Assembly: GCA_027605045.1 (NCBI GenBank) | Contig: JAQFWX010000164.1 | Coordinates: forward strand, 1-64,000 | Direction: 5' to 3' | Length of the DNA: 64,000 nt | Origin: Phallus indusiatus | Taxonomy: Eukaryota; Basidiomycota; Agaricomycetes; Phallales; Phallaceae | Shown here: positions 11,816 through 22,785 of the stretch, piece by piece | Numbering within the stretch: the first letter of the stretch is position 1 | How the letters are laid out: each line of letters begins with the position of its first letter | Notes under the pieces: model-generated | The model's database searches: none | What the model was told of the DNA's origin: nothing | Seen by the model: only the letters and a program-made list of their open reading frames with translations | Program-made: the position numbers and the translations under genes

Positions 11816-12340
11816 AGCTTCACTCACTGGGAGGTTTCATGGATATCTATTAACGGTTGACGATACATCGGAAAAACTAATACTGATTCACCTGATTCAG
11901 AGACCTTGAATAACCCTTCAGACTATTTCTTTCTATTTCTTTGGTCTGATAGTCAGCGATTGATCGCGAGTAGAAGCGACAGCGTATCCCTGTTGAGAGG
12001 ATATATTCGAAAGACTTGAAAAGCATGCCTCTCACAGATTTCTCATCTGGTTCAGCGCAATAAGCTTAAATCCCAACCCTAGCTGATAACTCAGTGAGAA
12101 TCACTAGCAGGGAAGGCGAAGACGAATGGAATGGGGCCTCGATGAACATGGGCTCTCAACGTCAACTTTTCAACCAGCTCTCCGATCTGACAGAGATATG
12201 CGATTGCTGAGATCCAAATACATAAATAACCACCTTTTGATTCAAGTGGACATGGGTCTCGACTTATTAACACACATTTGTATCCACTGATCACAGCATG
12301 CTGCCATGACGAGGAAGTCAACCTTTACTTTATTACAATC
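11816..12340 (+). repeat. Diverged ~500 bp repeat R1, copy 1
   Basis: This segment aligns in the same orientation with 16935-17430. Conserved blocks are actgggag-tttcatggatat, cgcgagtagaagcgacagcg, a cacagattt-tcat block, agcgcaata, and tgatcacagcatgctg. No intact reading frame is shared by both copies, so it looks like a non-coding or eroded part of the duplicated unit. Confidence 0.7.
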
Positions 12341-12379
12341 CATCTGATTATCCCTTCGAATAGTTAACATTTTGGGCAA

Positions 12380-13327
12380 TCAGTCTGCTATTGTATCGCT
12401 CTCTTTATACTCGTGAAACGCCACTGAATCATTGAGGTGAGGGAACGGAACATCTGGTTTGGGCCTGCGAAGTGGTTATTTCATGATGATTCCTTCATCA
12501 ACATAAACTGTTTGTAACTCACACTCCCAAAAATTCTGCAAGAGGACCCCAGCCCTCCTTAACGTCGAAAATGAGAAGTTGGTCTGCAGGGATAACGCTC
12601 TTAACGTATTCATTATGTTTGTGCAGCTCCTCTTTGCAATGTGTAGCTAGACGACCGCCGTGGTACAGATCTAAATACTCGATCTCTATTTTTGGTGAAA
12701 ATCCAGAGAGAGGAAAACAAGTTACCAAAGTATCCATCAGCCCAACGGAGGAAATCCTTAAATTTTGGTATGGATTCAATTTCGCTCTTCTGGCTATGCG
12801 TCACTAGAACGGTCGTCTTTACGCTATGTTCCCATTTTCCTGGATCACGAACGGTCTATGATATGTGATATGAGTTTGAGAATATAATAATACATCAAGA
12901 ATTTTACACCAACCAAAATATATTTGGCTTTAGGGTACGCAGTGTAGATCTCCTTGGCCATTACTCCAATCGGCGCATCCATTGCCGCCCTATATCCGTG
13001 CAATACCTTGTCAAAAGCTTCGGGAGAGATGTTCTTTCCTGGGATAGATGTCACAGTCTTACTAAAACATAAATTAGTGAAACAAACCTTCGATCATATC
13101 CGCCCACGTGGAAAAATCCTCGTGCATAGTGGGACTTTGCATAGGATGATAGGCTGGCCCGAAACCTAGTATATCAAGCGCTTTCCAGAGACTCGTCGTC
13201 TGATTAAAAGAATAAATAACGTGTTGATTTTCATAGGATAACATACCCCAGTTCTCCCGAGGCCGACCCCTATCACTTCGATAGATGCAGACTTGGGTCT
13301 GCTTTCGCTGGAAGGTGTTGCCAACAT
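12380..13327 (-). CDS. Sulfotransfer_4-type P-loop protein, copy B
   Basis: Minus-strand gene with the same exon plan as copy A at 10041-10998. The start reads MLATPSSESRPKSASIEV and runs into the P-loop IGVGLGRTG at the end of exon 1. Then come TSLWKALDILGFGPAYH, DAPIGVMAKEIYTAYPKAK, TVRDPGKWEHSVKTTVL, RLATHCKEELHKHNEYVK and DQLLIFDVKEGWGPLAEF. The last exon gives VPKPDVPFPHLND. The intron after the WADGY segment uses GTAACT and is about 40 nt. The family is usually annotated as a sulfotransferase-fold protein; the substrate is unknown. The C-terminus after the shared VPKPDVP motif differs from copy A, ending in a short charged tail. Confidence 0.8.
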
Positions 13328-14486
13328 ACCTGGAATGTTCATTACTGAAAGTCGGAGTTCGTATGGAGCAAAAATTTACACAAAGAACAGCTTTATACTG
13401 TATCACCCCGGCATTCATGTCCGAGGGGAAAGTACGGCTTTCTCTCCCATTATCATGATCCTGATTTGGTCAGTTTTATATCATGTGAAGACGGTTGGCG
13501 TATTCCAGGCACTACATAATTTCACTCAGCGGGTCGGAACAGAGTGTTGGTGAGCATAAAGGTGAACTATTACTTGGCCTCATTGCTCTTACGTATGATA
13601 AACTCATCCATTTGGGTTAATTACGCCCGGATACGCCGTAACTACTTGCAAGCGCTCGGTGAGGACTCCGCAGCGAGCGACATGCGTGTTATTTATCTCT
13701 AAATGGCATAGTATAGCATCGCGCCGTCTATATATCAATCAAATAAGATTGATCTGTTTTTTATAGATAGAAGATTTCATATACGTACTACATACACTGG
13801 CAAGGATTTTCTTCGCTTTCCCCATGATTGAATCAAAAACCCGCGGAACTTCTCCAGCGCTGTCGTTCGGTAGATTTACAATAACAGTGTCATGTGCAGT
13901 CCAGTGTGGAAAATTGAGTGCGGGGGATTCAATTGTTCTATGGCTTCGAAAAAAAAAATTGGAAAAGTTTCAAAAGAGCTAGTAGCGCAAGTATGACCTG
14001 GACGTGACTGAGCTCCGGGTGACGGGCCGGTTATCCTTTTCAATGCGATGCAGAACATTAGTTGCTAAATATACCAGTAGTAAGACCGACCCGCGAACGT
14101 TTTTCAGCTTTTCTTTTCTATTATCATTGATCATAAAAGTTGACGGAGGCTTTTTGTAGACAATTTCTCCAAACTAACTAGTAACACAGTACGTATCACG
14201 ATCCTGTTCTACCAGGTAACCAAATCTTTTAATTTCTTTGTAAAAAAACATATTCTTAATGACACGTCCGTTGCTTTTGATGGCGTTATTCATGGGGCAG
14301 TAGAATACAACTTGGTAAGATTTTGATTGATAGTGAGTTTTCAGCGAAGAAATTGGGAGTGCAATGTCACGCTTTTATTCATTCGTTTGGTGACAGATAT
14401 TCGACCTCTCCGAACTCTCCGTTGGTTCATCCTGCTACCAATACGACAAATGGGGCTGTTGTATCGATATTCTTCACAACTTAGAG
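13328..14486. other. Intergenic part of the duplicated array
   Basis: The first ~370 bp (to about 13700) are homologous to 10999-11450, the upstream part of copy A, including the shared agcgctcgg / agcgagcgaca sequences. The remaining ~780 bp have no counterpart between copy A and its tRNA-like fragment and could be an insertion. No gene is seen. Confidence 0.5.
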
Positions 14487-14570
14487 GGACTCACAGCGTG
14501 ATTCGATCAAAGGACCTTTGGTTTGTGTGATTTGGGCATTTATCCCGCTGCGCCATTGCACAGTGCATAG
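14487..14570 (-). repeat. tRNA-like fragment, copy 2 (possible tRNA-derived SINE)
   Basis: On the minus strand the sequence tggcgcagcggga fits the pol III A box (TRGCNNAGYNGG) and gatcgaatcac about 35 bases on resembles a B box. An anticodon arm cannot be closed convincingly, so I do not call a tRNA. A diverged copy lies at 11538-11595 in the same position relative to the PAXX-like sequence. Confidence 0.5.
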
Positions 14571-14818
14571 CTAGTGAATTTTGTCTAATACCTATGATTG
14601 ATCGTCGTTATCACTGATTGTCCGACGGACACAAAGCACTTGAGCGCAATTGGAATTAGAACATTTTATAATTATTGTGCAGCTAAAGAGCACGAAAAAA
14701 AGTGGGGATCTTCAAGCTCAGATACATAATTTATATTCAGGTGGTCAATTATTATGTTATGTAAGTATAAACACTCTATTTGCATTTGTGAAATCTTGAC
14801 TTGGTATGTATATTGTGA

Positions 14819-15878
14819 TTAGTCACTTTCAAATTCGGCTTCAACTATTTTTCTTTTTTGTCTTGTCGGGTTTGCTCGTGAAACGCCACGAGGTGTTTTG
14901 GGAGCTACCGGTCCTACGACGTACGTGTAATTCATTGGTCACACAAGGAAAGGTATAAACAGAACATGACAGAATCATACTTTTTATTTCTCTTTCAGCG
15001 AAGATCATTTCTTTTACCGCGGAAACTTGACTTTCCAGTTCTTTAATGCGTTTCTAAAAATACTTTGACTAGCTCGATCGAATACTGAGTCATCGGGTAT
15101 TTACCTGTGCTTCTCCTAATCCTTGTCCTTTTTCCTCGAGCGTTTCGGCATTCGAGGGAGCCCCAAGTTGTACATCTCGTTGCTTATTGACTTTACTCAA
15201 CACAGGCTCGGCAGCGCCTGATTTGAATAATTGACAGCCATGAGGTTGAGCACGAAGAGCTATCTATACTAGAAGGCTCAATACAACATCGTTTCGAGGA
15301 GCTCGCCCAAGACTTGCTTTTTTCAAAAGCTCTATTGCACGCGTGGCACTCTCATCATCCGGTAATCTTTGTAAATCGACCTCAATTTCCGGACCAATCG
15401 TTAACTGTTCATAAGTAATTATCAAAGGATGAAAGAGTAACACAGGCAAACAGACCTAACCTGTAGATCTTTTGACCGGCTATTGGACCATCCCTTTATT
15501 AACAGATCTCCCGAAACGACCAAACTTGTCAGTTTTTCAGCAAGATCTTCAATATCCCTCTCCACTACAGGTTTACTCTTCAAAAGGACCGCTGAGATAA
15601 TTCAATGATTACAAAAAATTCATACGTACAACGTGGCGTATGACATCTTCCTTGGACCATGATCCTTTCCACCATTGATTTTCTTCGACGAGTCCTAGCT
15701 CAACGCTCCAATCCGCAATCCCAACCTCACTTATCAAAACAAAACAGGATATAGAGTGGTAGACGACTGAAAATACCCCGGTCCATAAAGTCGGCGCGTT
15801 TGTAAAACCGACCTGACACTCGCCTTGCATTAACCCGTCCAAAGCTCCAAAGTTGTCAAATACTTCAATACTGGCCAT
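14819..15878 (-). CDS. PAXX-like protein, copy B (candidate XRCC4-superfamily end-joining factor)
   Basis: Seven minus-strand exons from ATG 15878 to TAA 14821-14819 give about 230 residues. Segments in order: MASIEVFDNFGALDGLMQG; EVGIADWSVELGLVEENQWW; RDIEDLAEKLTSLVVSGDLL; LTIGPEIEVDLQRLPDDES; IALRAQPHGCQLFKSG; the coiled coil KRIKELESQVSAVKEMIFAE; and the tail NPTRQKRKIVEAEFESD. Exon phases equal those of copy A at 8650-9744, which fixes the model. The intron after LLKK (15317-15264) starts GCAAGT, a GC-AG intron, where copy A has GT. Head plus short coiled coil plus a Ku-binding-like tail suggests a PAXX-type non-homologous end-joining factor. The first and last exons are the most conserved between the copies. 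Function is inferred; the gene structure is well supported. Confidence 0.75.
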
Positions 15879-16934
15879 AGAATAATATTCAAAAAATGCC
15901 TAGAGTTTGAATGAAGAACACGGATTGAAACCTGGTGGTACAAACTAGATCTGATCAGAACGTTGGAGTCTATGGACTCCCGAGAGTATTGACATCAGTT
16001 TCCACTAGTGTGTGACGTATGTGACGCGTGACGCGTGACGGACTTGTGTTCCAGCCTTACTAAGACTATTCATAAACATTAAACCCTAACATCATCCAAA
16101 CTCAACCCACGAAAATACAAATCTCACATTTCACCTAAGTATTTTAGGTTTTGCATATAACAACAAAACGCTAGACGATGTTGTAGTGCAAAAGAATTCC
16201 AAGGGCTTGCTCATGGAACAGCGAACAGACCAACGGATAGATTGACGAGATCGACAAACGAACCAACCAGACCAACGAAAAACGAACCAACCAAGCCAAT
16301 GAACGAATGAACCAACCAACCGAGACCAAACAAAGGGATCAACGAGCACTCAGCAGACTAACGCAAATAGACCAACGAAAAGAAAAACGGCGTTAAGGCT
16401 GTAACTGAAGAATCCCACCCACGAAAACTTCGACGAAACAGAAACAAGTCGGGTAATAGGCGATTTGGGCTGGTTGTATGCGCGAGTTTTTGTGGAGAAT
16501 GTCTCAGGAACGATCTGGTATTGAACTTCCCTACCCTGATTCCCCTTCTGATCGTTCCTTGGTGCCAGCGGATTCCAACAAGAATGAAAGTTGGAGAATG
16601 TGTCATAATTTTCGCGCGTTAAACAAGTACACATAGTACCCAGCTTCCCCAACGCTGATCTGAAAGCAAAACAAAATAAGTTAGCAGGACACCAATGGTA
16701 TGTTGGTCTCAACCTCGCCCCCGCATACCACGCTCAGGCTATTCCGATGAGACGATCCAATTGGGGGCCGGGCCTTACTGCATTCGACGTCCCAGACAAG
16801 GGCTTGCCCATGGAACGGCGAACAGACCAGTAGATAGATCGACAGTGGTGTATTCATGTGCTGATACGCTGATAGCTTTATAGATTAATCCTGCCAAACT
16901 ACCTTGTATATTTCTGAATTCCTTATTTCCTAAT
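15879..16934. other. Intergenic stretch with low-complexity ACCAACGA-type repeats
   Basis: About 1.05 kb without a convincing gene. Positions 16218-16380 are filled with irregular repeats of (gaacc)aaccaacga type, so the long antisense frame there is a by-product of low complexity. A ~50 bp imperfect direct repeat (agggcttgc-catggaac-gcgaacagacc) occurs at 16199-16254 and again at 16796-16846. Confidence 0.5.
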
Positions 16935-17430
16935 GACGATATAGCTCTTTCTCACTGGGAGATTTCATGGATATTTACGTTGATCATATTAGAGAAAAGC
17001 TTGGTTTGCCTTCATGCTAGATCACTGAACAATAACGAGATCTTTGCGGGGGTAATCCATCAGAAACCATCTCTTTGGTCAGGGATTAATTTGGTGAATT
17101 TAAACTACAGTGGTGTCGCGAGTAGAAGCGACAGCGTATTCTGTTGAAAGGATATGACACGACAAAGATGCCTTTCACAGATTTTTCATTTATATCAGCG
17201 CAATATATTGGAACTAAGATTGCACGAGGGGCCATGGTTAATAGCTTTTCCACAGTGGGTAACACTAACGAGGAGACCAATTGCAATGTGATGGGACACC
17301 GAACATGGGCTCCCAACTTTCGAAGACAGTAGGTATCACTCACAGATTAAAATACATAGCCACTCTTTGATTCCACAGTGAACATAGATCTTCGACATAT
17401 TTGTATTGTGATCACAGCATGCTGTGACGG
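16935..17430 (+). repeat. Diverged ~500 bp repeat R1, copy 2
   Basis: Second copy of the segment at 11816-12340, same orientation, with the conserved block gtcgcgagtagaagcgac, which can itself fold as a GTCGC/GCGAC hairpin, and the palindrome cagcatgctg. It carries no frame in common with copy 1. Confidence 0.7.
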
Positions 17431-17823
17431 GGAAGTCGACCTCAACGGCCTTGGGAGGCCGCGAAGAGTTGCTCAATTCTACTTTGAGCTTCGAGCAAGG
17501 TGCGAAGCTTGTTGTACAACAAGCAAACATAAAAAGGAATGAAGGGTCTTTTCTCTCTTTCCTTCCTTGTCCGTCATCAACTTTACGGTAAGTACCAATT
17601 GTTCAACAACGCAGCCCTTCATCGTGCAACAAAGACTGTATTTACAATACCAACGGCCTTTGTTCGTTTTTCAATTGTTATTTTTTGTCCTTGCTGTTTT
17701 CCATACTGGTCATGGTGACCGTCTCCTTGGAGTCTTCTTTTAGTGAATTCATCTCTTATAAAGCTTATGATGTTACCTTCAAGACTGAAACAAAAGTCAT
17801 TTGTATACTTGCAGCCCATCACC

Positions 17824-18553
17824 ATGTCTCTTCTTGCCTCGCCTCACCTTCCTTATTCTAACGTCGATGAGAGTCTTCACTCGCTCTTTCAACCTTCTTC
17901 GTTGCCTTACACGTGCGAAGACTACGCTCCGCAGATCCTCAATGCGCCTCGACTCAAAACCGTAGAACTGCCCGCTTTTGATGAAGGAGACATTATCAGC
18001 TATGTTCAAATACAACGCAACAATGACTCCTACGTTAAGGAATATTGGGAGGTATATCTTCAACGTCAAGTAAACTTCGGAAGTCCTAATAGCATCGGTG
18101 TTCATTATCAGCTTCAACCTTGTTCATTGCTTGTTGATTTGGGGGATAAGAACCTCGCGACGCAATCAATGTACGACCGACAAGCTGGCTTGGCATTTTG
18201 TTAGTTCTTTCAAACCCCATACTCCTGTCCTCAAATTGACCCACCGCCTTAGCAGAAACCACTACACCGCCTTCCTCGCCGGAGAGACACTATGTCTCTT
18301 TACCTTGCCTCGGACTGGAAGCACATTGAAGTTCCCATCTCTACATCGAGTCTTCCGGATGATCCTTAACTGTGTCGTTTTTTCCGAGATTAATGAACAA
18401 ATATCTGGCTCAGGTATGCGTCTCAAACTGAAATGTTCTCTTTTAGCGCCTAACTGACATAGTATGTTAGCCAATCAACTCCAACTCAATCTCACGATAG
18501 CCACGACAATCACGCTTGCTCTCTGTACTATGTACTTTTACTTGTGTCAGTAA
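17824..18553 (+). CDS. Hypothetical protein with C-terminal membrane anchor
   Basis: Four exons are proposed, starting at ATG 17824 directly after a likely 5' UTR intron acceptor (cttgcag at about 17808-17814; donor ggtaagt near 17586). Introns: after KEYWE (GTATAT to TATCAG), a 41 nt intron GTACGA to TGTTAG, and one near 18413 (GTATGC to TGTTAG). The product has about 190 residues: MSLLASPHLPYSNVDESLHS at the start, an RTGSTLKFPSLHRVFR segment, and a C-terminal hydrophobic helix LTIATTITLALCTMYFYL, which suggests a tail anchor. The 5' region has an AT-rich cataaaaagg element and a long CT tract near 17550, as in expressed basidiomycete genes. I do not recognise the family. Confidence 0.55.
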
Positions 18554-18720
18554 ACGCTAGAGACCGACTTTTCTTGAATCTGAATTGAACAAATATCATA
18601 TTGCAATCATATCAAATGAACATGTAAACTTATTGAATTCCATATGAAAAAACTAGTGCATGTACGGAAAATGCAAGAAGAATTGGCATGGGGACATAGT
18701 GGAACGAAACCAAAGAGAAC

Positions 18721-21700
18721 CTAATTACAACATGTAACGGTCCCATTAACGGCCCCATTAGTTCTGTTAGTTTCATGATCATCGGCATTTGAATTTGATG
18801 ACGTCTCATCGAAAGCCGTTACACTTGCAACATCCTTCGTACCGGCGACGTCAATGGAAGGATTTTGCCCGAAAAAGTTTATGGGCCTCATCGTGAACCG
18901 CACATGTTCGACAGGCATGCTGGAGAGATCAATTAGGTCTTTGAACAAGCAACAAACGGAATGAGAGTACTTACACAGGCCAGTCTTCAGGCCTCGTGAT
19001 GTGGTTGATGCCTGCCAAAACAGATACATCAGCTAATACGCCTTCGGATAAAGTACCATCGTTTACGAACCTAACGTAGCAAACAAGACGACATCCTCGT
19101 TCTCAATGCTGTCCTCTCCTTGCGCCCATCTCTCAACTGAATCCTCCGGCGCACTTCTCGTCTGCGGGACATACCTCCCAGCAGGCCATAACCTCCCTCC
19201 TGTGTTATCTTCAACATCTTTTACAACCCACAAACTCTTCTTTGCAAACCCGGCACGAGTAGCCACCCACGAATCCGGCTGACTGAGCAACGTCGTCGAG
19301 AATCCACGGTAGCCCAGGACATACCCAGGATACTTCCCGCTCGCATAATGTTTCTTCATGTTGGGATTCACAACTGTCCACCTGCGGTCTTTTGAGAAGT
19401 CGTAATCTCGCCCACCTTCGTTTGCGAAACGAAGCGTGTGCGATGTGGTTGTGAACGCATTTCCAGCCCAGTTCTCTTTTGACCCTGTCGGTGCTGGCAA
19501 GGCGACGACATCTGATTCTACGACGCTATTTTGAAGGCCATCGAACATGGGGTCTATACGCAGGGAAAAGAGATGCTGGTGATACTGAGCATTAATACGG
19601 GGCGCGACGACAGTTGAAAACGGCGTGGAAGTTTCGTCCTCAGCAAGGGGGTAGACGTTCAATATCCCGGTCAATTTGACCTCGAATTCTATGGTACCGT
19701 CTTGGTAGAAGTAATAGTAGAAGCAGTATTCTACAAAGGCGTGTCAATGACTGAAAGAATGATAAACAAACGGAGACGACAGACCATAGTTAGCAACAGT
19801 GCATATCATGCTAATCACAAGTCTACGGCTTCGTACCGACATGGCAAGTCCTGTACGAAAATCTGTATGCTTCCATAGCAACCCGTTATCTTCTTCGTGT
19901 ATACATATAGCACGTTTGATGTGGAATGGCGTGCCATCTTTCCCGATGAAAGATCCGGGCTAATGGTACTAATCATGAAACAATCAACAAAGGAAGGGCA
20001 TCCTGAGACGTACAAGATAGTGAATCTTTCCTAAACAGTCGCATCCAAGAGTTAAATCATTAGCCTGTGTTCCAATTCCATATTCGCCTACGTCGAAAGC
20101 AAATTTGCGAGGATGGGGATGTTCTGGCGCAGCGTATGGAACAACCATCTGAAGATTGGAGAATCAACAAGCTATCTCTAGCTTTATCTAGCCCACAACA
20201 ATACCTCAACTAAGCTTAATCGATAAATCATAGGCCTTAATGTTCCGTTATCGTCATATGTGATGGTTGATAAAGCAATGCCCTCTCGATGATTGAAAGC
20301 TATATCGACGGTTAACGCTTACGTCTTCAAACAATAGAGGGGTATTACCGATATGCATCTTCCAATTCTGCCACTCTATCTCGTTCCCATTCATCTTGAA
20401 ACTGACTCCTTCAGGCTGAACAACATGCAAAGGTTTCAAAGGCTCTCTTGTGCTAGGCTTATAATCTGACTGCTTCTCTCGATATTCTGGAAGATATTCA
20501 TATGGCACATTCGGGTAGGGTATTCTGTCGCGTCCAGAGGCTTTCAAGGAATCTTCTTCAAGTGAAGGAGGCTCGGAGCTTGAGCTTGTGAGCTTGTCAT
20601 TACCCTCCTCGTCTTTGGCTATACGATGTGACGAGAAGTCGATGTGAATTACTTCGAGGCTATTTGAATCCAACACGGGAATAAAATCCTAGATTCCTAT
20701 CAGCATCAACAACGCCAAGCGTCAAACCGTAGCAGGGTTTATGTACCAAAGGATAGGCATAGAGGTTGTCATGCTCGTGGAACCGAGCAAACATCAGAGC
20801 TTGTTGAAGACGTTTTCTAGTTGGGAATCTGGAATCCCATCCTATTGACCAACCATCGGCGTAGATGTTCTCGGGTTTGAGTCCTTAAGAAGAAATGTAT
20901 TTGCATTAAGGTTGGAACACGAAAATCGAAGGGTTGTGACAAACCTTGTTCAGCCGCGAGTTTTTGCACCCTTGGGTCATTGCGAACCGTCGCTTCAGCT
21001 GCAAGTAGCTCATCGACACTAATCTGAGGCTGGGTCCCTTCAGGTAGTTTCGTGATGGTTTCGGTGACCCATGACCCATCGATGAAGGCTACGACAGCGT
21101 CATATGCGTCTCTAATTGAATGGAGTCAAAATACATCGGTTATATAAAGCCGGGTCGGCATACCCAGTAACCAGATCAATGAACTAAATATAACCAGCTT
21201 GCTGTCAGATTAAGATAACCAGCTAAAACAGAATTGAGACGTACATCAATGTCGGCTCTGCGAACGATTGGGTGTTGAAGCGTCTCAGGCTGTTCATTAG
21301 TTGCCAAAGGTATACCCAGGAAGGCAAGAACATCGCGTTTGGGAGGATCTGCGGTGGAACACGTGATAAATTTGATCGCTTTGACGGGGGTGTGCTCTAC
21401 AATGTGTCTTCGAACAGCCACAGATATTGCAGAAATCTATATAAAGTGGAAAGAAAAAGCCAAGGAGGCAAATTCGAAGAAAAGGTATAGGTTAAGTTTT
21501 TGAACATGAAATGAATCGGTAAAGGCATTATTCGGTCCCAATACCCGACTCTTAAAGGAAGCTGGAAAGGTGACTCCGACCGAACATGCTTCGATTCTTA
21601 CTGACCTCTCGGGAACACGATACGCACAGGAGCATGGCCAGTCAAATAGATTCACGAGATGCGGAATTGCTTTCATTAGAAAGAACAAGCATCAGGCTAC

Positions 21701-21992
21701 AACCATCGACCGACCTCGATGCCATGAAGTGGTACATGCGTGCACGGAGGAAGAGAAAAGATCTACAGTCATGTACGGGAAAGCACACATTCCCAGCTGT
21801 ACTCACCTCTTCCGGAGTTAGGGGATCGAGAGGATGAATGTAGCCGGACTTTGTAGTAACCACATTGCTAGTTGTAGTTGTCGTCAAAGTCTCGAAGTTA
21901 GGGTCGACAGTGATGGGCTTAATTGGCTTTTGAACTTCTTCAACAGCCTCTTGAGCAATCGAATTTGAAATTCCAACGGGTACTGGAGACAT
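18721..21992 (-). CDS. Copper amine oxidase (TPQ-dependent)
   Basis: A minus-strand multi-exon gene starting at ATG 21992 ([19 protein letters not shown]). [10 protein letters not shown] and [20 protein letters not shown] form the N-terminal domains. The catalytic barrel contains FDVGEYGIG (catalytic Asp), the cofactor motif NYEY (first Tyr becomes topaquinone, codon 19786-19788), [11 protein letters not shown] (copper His-x-His) and [11 protein letters not shown] (third copper His). It oxidises primary amines to aldehydes with release of hydrogen peroxide and ammonia. The protein ends VTCCN without a peroxisomal SKL-type signal. The first intron (21806 to about 21439) is ~370 nt, far longer than the others. 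The Glu codon of NYEY is split by an intron (19784-19731). Exon edges in the middle are approximate. Paralogues are common in mushrooms, so I give no gene symbol. Confidence 0.9.
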
Positions 21993-22785
21993 GGTACGAT
22001 GAATGATTCTGACAGTGGGTGAGAGGCTGCATTTATAAGGTGAAGGATCCACAAGATAAGGACGGCGTCAATCAACATTACGCAGGGTCACGTGAATAGC
22101 CGGCGAACATGCTTGAAGTTTTAATAAGGTTTTTTAGGCATAAAATCTTCCAATTGCCGCTGTGACCTTTGAAATTGAAACGAAGTTTTGGGGAGATATA
22201 AGAGTTCGAAACCCCTGGCTCGGCCTTCCGGAAGAATCAAGACATTGGAATGCTTTACGTACATTTCCATCCCAGTGCGTCCTCAGGTGACCGGTGACAA
22301 GATTTCCTATTGATCGGCAAGAAAGAGAGTGAATATCATGGGGTACGCCGAAATCGCACGAAGTTGATAATGGGAATTTTAACCGCGGGGCCAGATAAAG
22401 ATTATATCTCGAAAAGGGTAACTTACACAATGCATTAATTCCATCCGATAGAACTATCAGTTATTGCATGATTCGCACTAGCCGTTATCACGATATGCAG
22501 ATGATGAAATAATGTGCCACAATCAAAACGTGTTGTCTTCATATCCACTTCTTCCACAAACGTATGCACGAGTATGGAAAACCTGAGGTTGAATTGAACT
22601 TGTTAGCCCGTGAAAGGTCTCCTTGTACCCTACCGAGGTTCAAGGGTGGTATGCATGACAATGATATTAATATTGGAACAATAGAAGGCGCATAACTCGT
22701 TAAAGGTTGCCACCTCGCCTTATTCGTTGAAACCAACAAAAAGTACCTTATATTTCTTGGGTTTAAAGACCGAGCACATACAGGG
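21993..22785. other. Intergenic region upstream of the amine oxidase
   Basis: About 790 bp between the amine oxidase start and the DIM1 stop. Short antisense frames exist, but none has an ATG with coherent splice sites. I see no RNA gene or repeat. Confidence 0.4.

Noticed and set aside
14487..14570. Functional tRNA gene
   Set aside because: A and B boxes are visible, but acceptor and anticodon stems do not pair; kept only as a tRNA-like repeat.
16131..16712. Minus-strand frames of 72-120 codons
   Set aside because: They arise from low-complexity ACCAACGA repeats and have no ATG-plus-intron logic or motif.
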